From contig PITI01000059.1 in NCBI GenBank assembly GCA_004325065.1, forward strand, positions 1 through 26,656: a stretch of 26,656 nt of DNA. Reading direction: 5' to 3'. Made by a program: the position numbers and the translations under genes. Each line of letters starts with the position of its first letter. The first letter of the stretch is position 1. Source of the DNA: Hamiltosporidium magnivora (Eukaryota; Microsporidia; Dubosqiidae). The notes below the pieces were generated by a model that was not told where the DNA came from, did not search any database, and saw only the letters and a list, made by a program, of their open reading frames with translations. This document shows, in pieces, positions 1 to 9,300 of this stretch.

Positions 1-357
1 AAGTGCTTGGGTTAATAATGCATTGGCTAAAATAACAACCGATGTTGTTCCATCTCCTATTTCTTCATCCTGTGATTGACTAAGTTGAACTATAAGACGA
101 GAAATGGGATTTTCTGTCATTTCCATATTTTGAAGAATAGTTGCTCCATCATTGGTAACAGTAATATCTCCATCCTTGCTTTGTAAAATTTTATCCAATC
201 CATTTGGTCCTAAAGAAGTAGAAAGAAGTGCTGAAATTTCTTTTATTACCAAGGAATTGGCTTTAGTTACTTCTTTTCCTTGCATTATTTGAAATTCCTG
301 TTCTTCTTTTGGTAGTGTCAATATTCTTCCAAGGTCATCTGTTAAAATATTTATCAT
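1..357 (-). CDS. CCT5: CCT chaperonin epsilon subunit, N-terminal part (runs off the left edge)
   Basis: This is the first 119 codons of a group II chaperonin (TRiC/CCT) subunit, which folds actin, tubulin and other proteins in the cytosol using ATP. Visible family motifs are TSLGPNGLDKIL at about residues 48-58, TVTNDGATIL at 66-75 and EEIGDGTTSVV at 98-108; these form the ATP pocket, including the Asp of GDGTT. The stretch QLSQSQDEEIGDGTT resembles the SKSQDDEIGDGTTGVV of CCT-epsilon more than the other seven paralogs, so I call CCT5. A full subunit is about 530-560 residues, so roughly four fifths of the gene lies outside the window. The start is the ATG at 357-355, preceded by a CCCCTCC-type motif. 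It is divergent from the small gene at 732. Family assignment is very secure; the paralog assignment is likely. Confidence 0.9.
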   Translation of the reverse strand, partial: MINILTDDLGRILTLPKEEQEFQIMQGKEVTKANSLVIKEISALLSTSLGPNGLDKILQSKDGDITVTNDGATILQNMEMTENPISRLIVQLSQSQDEEIGDGTTSVVILANALLTQAL

Positions 358-731
358 TGGAGGGGAAAATCTTGAAAAAAATTAAATAAAAAATTTTGAA
401 AATTAATCAAAAAAAGTTTCAGAGTCGGTTATAACTGTTTTAAAACAAAAAAATAATAAAATTTAATTTAACATCACCAATACATTAAAACAAATTGAAT
501 TTGATATGCAAAATTTTGGAATTAATTGTCGAAAAAATCTGTAATTGGATTTTATTTTTGTTGTTTCGATGATATTTTGAGCGAAGAAAGAATGTAGAAA
601 ATATTTTCAAATTGAGGTGTTTATCTCAAAAAAATGTTTGAAAAATTTTTTATATAAAAATTGAAAGTCTTATCTAAAACATAAAAAGTTTTAAAACAGC
701 TTTTTTTTCCTAACAGAAACAAAAAAATAAA
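358..731. other. divergent intergenic region between CCT5 and the small membrane protein gene
   Basis: This 374-bp stretch separates two divergently transcribed genes and should hold both promoters. It is extremely AT-rich with A and T runs. Apart from the CCC-like motif next to the CCT5 start I see no defined site. Just before the plus-strand gene there is TTTTTTTTCCTAACAG, which resembles a branch point and 3' splice acceptor, but no matching 5' donor is visible upstream. Confidence 0.5.
359..366 (-). promoter_or_regulatory. CCC-like start-site motif upstream of CCT5
   Basis: Read on the minus strand, CCCCTCC lies immediately before the ATG of the chaperonin gene (plus-strand GGAGGGG). C runs are rare in the surrounding AT-rich DNA. 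Microsporidian genes commonly carry such CCC- or GGG-like motifs close to the start codon, and this supports the chosen start. Confidence 0.5.
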
Positions 732-932
732 ATGCCAAAAGAACCAGAATATTTGCCTATAGATTTGACAACCGAAAAAAAATGGTTGCTTTTTGGAAAT
801 ACAATTGTTATGGTTTCTATTTATCTCCTATATTGTCTAATTGCTATTACCTTGTATTATTCATGGATGAAGGTTGCAATGAAATATTTTTTTAGAGGAA
901 GAGGAAGTGTAACTTTAAATGATGATATATAA
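732..932 (+). CDS. small single-pass membrane protein, unknown function (66 aa)
   Basis: The ORF encodes a 66-residue protein with a polar N-terminus (about 1-17, acidic and proline-containing), one long hydrophobic segment at about 18-44 rich in I, L, V and Y, then a short basic stretch (KVAMKYFFRGRGS) and an acidic end (NDDI). This is a typical small tail or signal-anchor membrane protein layout, and the basic residues after the segment suggest that side faces the cytosol. It starts with ATG, has an AATAAA at 968-973 about 36 bases past the stop, and is divergent from a real gene, which argues that it is genuine. I do not recognise a family. Small subunits of ER or mitosomal membrane complexes are possible, but nothing in the sequence proves this. 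A random ORF of this length is the alternative. Confidence 0.5.
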   Translation: MPKEPEYLPIDLTTEKKWLLFGNTIVMVSIYLLYCLIAITLYYSWMKVAMKYFFRGRGSVTLNDDI

Positions 933-967
933 GTAATTTAGAACCAAATATACCCATGAATAATTTG

Positions 968-973
968 AATAAA
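968..973 (+). terminator. possible polyadenylation signal AATAAA of the small membrane protein gene
   Basis: AATAAA occurs about 36 bases past the stop codon at 932. In DNA this AT-rich the hexamer is common by chance, so the support is positional only. Confidence 0.3.
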
Positions 974-1890
974 TTTTTTTATATTTGAACGATATTTTAT
1001 GTGAAATTTTAAATGTATTTTCTATTTTGTAAGTCATTATATAAATCTAAATTTTGTAAAATATTTTTATCAAAGTTATTCAAGTATTGTTCAACTTACA
1101 GGCAAATATATACAAGCGTATTTTTAACTCGAAGACAACTTTCAAACAAGATTTAAATTAACCAAGTTTAATGTTTCAAATATTTGATTGTATTGTATAT
1201 TCACTGAATATATATCAATTGAATATGAATTATTTTGGGGTTTTTATATTTTATAATTCTGTTTTATAACTTATGCGCTCCTTTCATTCATCATTTGCTT
1301 TAATAATATAAAAGATTGATTTTTGAATATATGAATATTTTGGTTTAAATAACATTGAAGCAAATAAATATGCCTATATATGAACACATGAGTATATATT
1401 CGTCTTTTAATTTAAGAATGAATAGATTAAACATGTTTTTTTTCTTCTAAAGTCTATTTAAAATATAAATATCTCAATTTTTAGTTTAAATTTTATTAAA
1501 TTTACGAAATACCATCAGAAAATATCATATCTAAGTTTTTCAGCCTTAAATCTACAAATTGGTTCAAATCAGCACATAATGATACCTTCAAGAAGCTTTT
1601 ATCTTAAAAACCCTATGAGATTTCACATTATTACGATTTCTCTGTAAAAAATCATTTATCAACTGTTTATTGCACAAAGCAGACTGATTGTTATTTAACA
1701 AAAAATAAAAATAAAATAAACTTCCTTTTAATCCTCTAGATCTAGGTAATTGAATTGTATTTATTTCGATTAAATTTCTAATATTCCCTGATCTATTCAA
1801 ACGTAATTTTTTTTAGCGTTTTGAGCCACCTCTAAACGATTGCATAATTCAATGCTTAGTGCTTGCTTTTAATTAATTTTCCATCCTATA

Positions 1891-2100
1891 CTTACTTACT
1901 TACATATTCGATCTTCTTTTAGCTTTCGATGTCGAGGATAAATAAATCTAAGTTTTCTATTTCTTTATTTTAATCTGTTATTACTCGGAATTATAGGGGA
2001 TTGGCCTAAATCCTGTGTGGCTTGTATCCCACTAAAATGGAACCAATGATCTGAGCATCATTTAAATACGATCGTTGCCAAAAATATAGTTTTAAACGTG
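1891..2100 (-). mobile_element. possible decayed non-LTR retroelement 3' end with a short tandem-repeat tail
   Basis: On the minus strand a roughly 200-base segment of mixed composition ends in (GTAA)n at plus positions 1891-1903 (CTTACTTACTTAC). RTE-like LINEs and related SINEs often end in short tandem repeats of this kind instead of poly(A). Inside, GTGGGATACAAGCCACAC and similar stretches contrast with the AT-rich surroundings. I found no target-site duplication or coding sequence, so this is a weak call. A chance compositional patch is possible. Confidence 0.25.
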
Positions 2101-2719
2101 GTCATTTCATCTCGACATATTTTTCATGATAATTTTATTTAAATTTAAATTTTTAGGTAGCTCCGACTCATTATTTAATTTATCTTATTTAAAATCAGCA
2201 TCACGTTTCATTTCATTCTCTTTTATTTGGGATTTAGTCAGGTGAAGCGTTTTTATGTCCAGAAAACCGGTTTCTTTATTAAATGTTATTAGTAGATTCA
2301 TTGCTTACGTATTTATTTCCTCTTTTGCCTCTTCGTTTCAAAGGTGAACGGATGTGTAGTTTTCATTTCTTTCTTTTACAATGTTTTAACTCGTGATATT
2401 AAATTCATTCGCTGTATAAAATACCAGTTTTCTTTCAGAAAAAATTGATTCTCGCAAGTATAAAAATGAAAGGTACAACTAATCCCACAATAATTGCTTT
2501 ATGAAATTATAGTTAGATATGTAAAAAAATTCTACCTAAAAAAAGAATAAAACATAAATATTATCGAACATTCGACTATGAATTTGTGAAAAGCTTTTAA
2601 ATTTCATCGGAACAAGGTGGTATAGATCAGGTTTTATTTTAAAAAATTAAACTTAAAACTATATTCATTACTGCTATTCTTGCCATTTATTACAGGCTAA
2701 TAGTCAAAAACAATATTTA

Positions 2720-3060
2720 ATGCAGATTTTTTCAATTGATCAACCATTTTGGTATGTTTTGTGTTGTGCTGCACGATGTTATTCGTTTGTAGGTTATTTG
2801 AACACATTTAAGATCAATTTCCTCTCGGAACAATATAATTTGTTCCAAGCGTTTTTCAATGAAATTAAATATTTACAAGCGAGTCGTCCTGTTCGTCATT
2901 ATATAACTAGATTATATAATAGAAGAAAACTTCATAAAAATAAATCATAGATAATATGATTTTTTAGTCCTACCATCAATTAGATTCTGCTATTCATTCA
3001 TATTTTTGCAACCTCAAGTGTAAAAATTGCTATGAGGGAACTTCACTTATTTTGATTTTT
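2720..3060 (+). pseudogene. possible remnant of an LTR-retrotransposon Gag-like sequence
   Basis: An ATG ORF at 2720-2950 encodes 76 residues. Its C-terminal half (FFNEIKYLQASRPVRHYI, then TRLYNRR) has the rhythm of the retrotransposon Gag signature in which a hydrophobic helix is followed by L-x-Q/A-x-x-x-x-V-x-x-Y-I-x-x-F/L. About 60 bases past the stop, in another frame (3019-3045), the translation CKNCYEG resembles the start of a CCHC zinc knuckle, which normally follows this domain. No protease, reverse transcriptase or LTR was seen. I infer a broken Gag fragment with low confidence; an unrelated small ORF is an equally live alternative. Confidence 0.22.
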
Positions 3061-3351
3061 CATACGATTTACATTCTGATCTAAATTAAGAGAAAGTTTA
3101 TTTTTTTCTGAAATTATTAGTACATAATCAGCAAAATATCTATTAAATAGATCCGACGTGTGTCCAAAGACAGAACTCCATACAATATTTAAACTCAAAA
3201 AAACATTTTTTTTAAAAACTAAAAAAAAAGGTACATTTACAATAAAAAAATAGTTTCATCATTTAATAAGTGAAATTCCGAATATAAACCTAAAAAAATA
3301 CAGTCATTTAATAAATTTCGACCTATAAGTATATTCAAATTAAAGTTTTTT

Positions 3352-6300
3352 TTATAATATTTCATATGTAATCGAATCGAGGCAATATTCAAATTTGCTT
3401 CTAAGTATCTCCTCGCTCTCATATTTCGGCAATTCAAGCAAATTACTACACGTATGAATGATAGGCAATGACTTTGAATTTTCAATTGGCATGATTGTAA
3501 ACTTATATTCTAAAAACCTTTGAGATTTAAATCCACCAAATGGTATTTTCTCAAATGTTGTGAGAAAAAGAAAGAGTTTCTTTTTTTTAATAGCTTCCAG
3601 GCTACTCATATAATTCCAAAACCAAATAATAACAGGATGGTTGCTATTATAATCTCCAACATACGAAGTACATTGTTTAAAATCTTCGACTTGAAAATCT
3701 GGTTCTCCTTGCAACATAGTACTCAAATCTTTGTAATTAAACATATTGCTAAAAGAATCGCCTAATATAAAACAAAATCCTTCTTTCATCTTATCTAAAT
3801 ATTTCTCCATTCTTTTAAATAATTTAAACTCTGTTATTTTTTGTAGATATTCTTCAAGATTATCACTCGTTAGTGAAATATTACAGCCATTTTCTACAAG
3901 TTCAAATTCTTCATAAATACCATTATTATTTGTAGCCCATGTAAAATTATAACCGTGAAAACTTGACTTTCCAGAAGTTGCAAAAAAACTGAGCGATTTG
4001 TGAAGTTCCGAATCACATATTTTCAAATCCTCAAAAGTAAAACAATCTTTTGTTAAATATAAATAAAAAGAATCAATAAATTCCAAACCAAGCGTTGTAT
4101 TATAAATAATACATTTTGCCATTATTATTCCAGTATAAAAATATACCTTTTCAATATATTCGGGACACTCAGCAAATTTATTCATGTAAGATGTTTCTGT
4201 TGATTTAAACATTTCGAAAAATCTGCTTCTATTCATACTTTTTCCAAATAATGTAAAGAATTCTAACGTTGGTCCTATTCCAGCACATAATTCTGTACCA
4301 AAAGTCACGTACCAAATATTTTCCTTTAAGGTTTTTTTTAGATCAAAACTACTTACCAAATTCAAAAAATTATCTAAAATGTTCTCTCGATTTACTTGTA
4401 AAAATAAAAATTTACCCCTATGAAATTGATAAATATAAAACTTCTCGTAAAGATAGGCCATTTTTGTTATTATACTCAGATGCTCAAACAACAAAACTAT
4501 GTTTTGTTTGTAAGAATTATCGAATATTTGCATATTTCGAATTAAAAAATCAATTTTAAGTTCTTTGGTATCAGCTTTATAATTATAGTCATAAAAGTCT
4601 TTTTTATCTCCTGATATTCTATTTGATGTAATATTATACATCAAACAAATGAAATCATCATAATTAGAAAGTTTGTGTGTCTCATTCACAGTGACATGTA
4701 TTTGGGTCTTATAATAAAAATATGATTTATTAAGAACCAATAAAATCTTGAAATATTTTTCAAAGAGTATGTAAAGAACTGAGCGATCGAAAATGACAAT
4801 TCTACTATAGAAGTGGAATAAATCGCATCTAGATATTTTACAATAAAAATCTATCAAATAATTAAGGTATTCACTAGGAATATTTAAGTTTATAATATCA
4901 AACAAGCTCAGTGTAATATCTAAATTGGTTCCGAAATGCTCCCCATCCTCATATTTTGTTTCACGGTTGAAATGTAAAATGTCGTAAAAAATATCATTTT
5001 CCATTTTTTTAATATAAAACAACAATGTTTGACATGCAAAGTATACGTTTTTTTCACTTGAATTTTTTTCCATATAAGTTCTCAATTTTTCCAGAAATTC
5101 TTTTGTTTTCAGTTGTCCAGAAGAAGTTTTCAAGCAATGTTTTGGTAATTGAGTATCAATGTTCATCATATTTTTAAAGAAATCATTCAAATATAAATTT
5201 TTATTTTCAGGCGCACAAATTAATTCAAATAATAAAATATCAAACACCTGGGATTTAAAAAGTACTAAATCCATCTTTTCTATATTTTGTAAAAACATTT
5301 CAATGTTATTTAAAATGGTTACTTGATCTTCAGTTTGAAACATTTCTTTTTTATCCTCCATATTTAATCTAGTTGAACGAATCAACTGGTTTTTGGAAAA
5401 ATCGTTAGAAAAGAGTTTGATAACTTTCTTAATTATACATATCTTTTTTGCTTTAAAATTACTCCTTCCAAAAACTGTAAAATAAAATAATAAATCAGAG
5501 CACAACTTTTCAGTGATTATTGTCGAAACTACGCATTGATTATCATTTCTTCCTTCTAAATTATCTACTTTTTCGGATTTCGTTGCTTTTGCATCCTCAT
5601 AGCAATATTTTTTAAAACATATGAAATAAATAAACATTTCCTTATCTAGAAAATTATAATTCATATTTGTCGCATTCGTGCTATCAACCTGATTCCGACG
5701 TTTAAATTTGTTCTGTATAATATCATCTAGTCTTTTTTTAATTTTATCCACAAAAATCACTTTTTCTTCAAAATTGAGATTAAATTCTAAATTATAGATA
5801 TGGTTATATATTTTCGCTGAATAGGATAAATTATCACTAGTATATATTGGAGACGTATCAAAAATTTGATATTGACCGTAAGAACTTATGTTCTTAGATT
5901 TCATATCGAAACCAGACGTATAACCAAAATCTAAATAAGCACTCTTCATTATCTCAGGAACAACAACTTTATTATAAAATATAGATTTAGTTGTAGGTTC
6001 GTATTCAAGTTTATAAATTTTTAAACTTTGTATTCGTTCAAGAACTCTTGGAATACAAATTTTCATAGGTACGTACGAAACAAGGATGAAAGGATTTTTT
6101 ATTACGCATTTATTGTTAAATTCAATGTTTTCATTTTCGCAAAAGGAAATGAAAATATCGCTCAATATGACGATATAACTTTGCAAATTGGAATTTTTAC
6201 TTTTTTCCTTACCAAATCCTGTAAATCTAGATAATATATAAACAATATCTCTATTGATAAAATTACGTACTATATCCTTTCTTCTTTTCTTAAATATATG

Positions 6301-9300
6301 CTCACATTCCGCTTCATGAGCAACATTATTGAAAATATATGTATGACAAGTGTATTTACAACAACATATTTCTGAAAGTATAATTCTATGAATCAAAGAT
6401 AGATAAGAAAAAAATTCACTTTCATCTTTGGAAGCTTTCAAATTATCACAAAAATCAAGAATTAATTCATAAACAAACTCAAAACTTCCTCTATAAAATA
6501 TAATGGCAATAAAATTGCCGAAGTAAAAATTCTTACACCAGAATTCCTGATTTGTATTAGATATTGTATCGTCGAGTTCTTCAAACATTCCAAATTTATT
6601 AAATAAATTGTGAATAACACTTTTATCAATCGTAGAAACTAAAAAAGAATATTTAAAGTACAACTCTTTTAAAAATTGTAAAAATACTATTGAAAGAGAA
6701 CACTCATCTAACGTACATTTAAAAATTTCGGATGCAATCCGAGTTTTTAAATCAAATTCGCTTTTTAACATCAACTCGTAGTTTTCAACAGAGTCTTTAT
6801 TGACTCCAATACTATCTAATCTGGTAGAGATATAATTTAAATAGTCATTATGTATTTCATGCTTTAAATTAAACATATAAGTTATTTTCTCAATAAAATA
6901 AAATTCATCTTCAAAAATATTGTCTATATAAGCAAAAGTATGTAATAATAATTCCACACCTAACTTATCTACGCTCTTTTGATGTTTTTGAGTAGCACTA
7001 ATGACTTTTTTTATGTCGAAATATGTATATACCTCTTTTTTAGTAAATAATCTTGTATACTCTGAAAATCTCAAAAGAGTTATTAGATACAAATACATTT
7101 CTTTTGGTTTTCCAAAACAAGTTTCTATATCCTTAATAAACAATGCTTCCTTCTTATAAGTCATGTTATACCTTCGGCTAATCATGATATTTATATTGAC
7201 AATATATAAACTGAATATATCAGATATAGGGATGTCTTTATGGAATCCTTGAGCTGAAATACTATCAAATTTATTTATTCTTTTGTGAATAAATAAAAAA
7301 AATGGCATATGTTGCTTTTGAGCGGCAATAAAAAAATCTATACAATTTAAATTACAGATAAAATTTTCTAGAAAATCTATTAAAACTGTATTTTCTTGTA
7401 TTTCAGATTCATTCACGAGAGGATTTTTCGAATTCTTATCGATTAATTCTATCAAGCAAAAAATATTTTGTAAAATATAATCTCTTTTAAGAAAATTTTC
7501 AATTTTATTCAATTTTAGTATTTTTTTGTTAAAAAATTCCTTGAAATTTTCACATGAAATATATTTACATTTAGATGTCATGAAACTAATTATCAATTCG
7601 AAACCATCTAAGGCTTCTGTTCCATTTTTATTATTGAGCTTATTCATCAAATTAAAAAGAATTTCAAAAAAAATATCTATTGAATTTTTTATGTCTATAT
7701 TTGTTTTAGAGTTAAAATTAATCATTTTTATAAGCAGTATATCTAATATGCGTATATATTCGTTTAAATCATTAAAAATTATAGCAGATTTAAATTCTAA
7801 AATATTCAAATATAACACGTAGATTAAATTTTCGTCATATTCCATATTCATATTTAAAATATTATATATTAAATGTAAAAATAATATTTTAAAAGGGTTG
7901 GTTATGGAGGGAGGATAAACAAGATTAAGTGGTATCTTAGACATAGCTATAAGAATGTATAAATAAGATGTTTTACCAAGAATATTTTCTATTTCACCAC
8001 CTGATTCACGTATATTTTTAATCTTTCTATCGATTATTTCTTTTGAAATAATATTTGATTCTTCTTGCAAACTAAGATAATTTTCTCTTTTATACACGCA
8101 AAAATAACCTTTTTCAATTAACTGTATCAATTTGTAATTTTTCGTTCCAATATTAGCATATTTTAAATCAAAAATAATATTATCATGTAGAAATTGAAAT
8201 GAAACAAAAACAGTATAAAAAAAACAAAAACTATCATACTCATCATTCCATGAAAACTTTAAATTTTCATTTTTCGAAGATTGAATTGCATTCTTGTCAA
8301 AGAGATCTATGAATTGAGTGAAAAAAAAATCAGGAAAATTTAATTCAAGTTTCTCACATATTTTAATTGAAATTTTCCAGATTAATAAAATATTTTTACT
8401 CAAGAACAAATCGTTATCTCTTTTTAAAAAAAATGATACTTGATTTATATTAAAATAAGAAATGGTGATATTTTTAAATTTTAATATATGATCGATTAAC
8501 TCCAGTAAATTTTTTAAGAAAAAATCATGATAAATCATAAACTCTATGCAGAAATTTTTCCCATGTCGTCTTAAATATTTATGAAGTTTTATGGAGAATT
8601 TATCCCAGCTTTGTATTCTTTTAATGAAATTAAAATTTTTGAATACTTCTATTTGTTGTGTATCTTTATTAATGACATATTTTTCAAAAGGCTTTAAATC
8701 AAAATTTATAGATTCAAATGAGTTTACAATGCTCGAAATGTGTGATTTTAAATATTCATGATAGCTATAAAAATTATATAATATCAATGAAAGCTCGATA
8801 TGAGTGGCGTAAAATTTTGCGATATGCTCTAAAATAAATGGAAACTGTGTTACGAGTTGCTTTCTTACAATTAAATCGCAAAATGATAGCATGTTTTTTA
8901 TCGTGACTATCGATACAACTAAATTCTCTGATATGAAATGATCGTACATATTCTTTAAGTATTTCATTGAATTTGTTAAATTTAATTTTGCTTCTTCTTC
9001 TAAATTAGTAAAAACATATGCAAAAATTTTATCGCGTAAATGCTCAGGAAGAACGTTATTTTCGATAATTCCAATAAAAATATTTTGAATACATTCTGTA
9101 TCTTTTAAGATAAAGAAAATACTAAAGTTATTTTCAGAAGAAATATAAAATTGGGTTTTTCTGAAGAACTTAACCCAATATAAAACATTTTCTTCATATA
9201 TATTAATAGATCGCAATAAACTTAAAGTTTGATCAAAATTTTCACATGTAAAAGTCAAAACTTCATGGAAGCTAGTAACCAAGCTACAAAGCTGTTCGAA

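Larger units (their letters stand above)
933..2719. other. gene-free AT-rich region with one retroelement-like patch
   Basis: I see no credible gene here. The ORF-like stretch on the minus strand at 1588-1800 lacks an ATG start and matches nothing. From about 1885 to 2100 the composition changes: there is a CTTA tandem run at 1891-1903 followed by a less AT-rich segment. This could be the 3' end of a decayed non-LTR element in minus orientation and is listed separately. Confidence 0.5.

Noticed and set aside
675..731. Intron acceptor (CCTAACAG) just before the gene at 732
   Set aside because: No GTAAGT-type donor lies upstream within a plausible distance and the ORF already has a good ATG.
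1588..1800. 70-codon minus-strand frame
   Set aside because: Starts with TTG and has no recognisable motif.
3237..3485. Minus-strand frame overlapping the end of the HECT gene
   Set aside because: It is an alternate frame of the conserved HECT C-terminus, which is certain.
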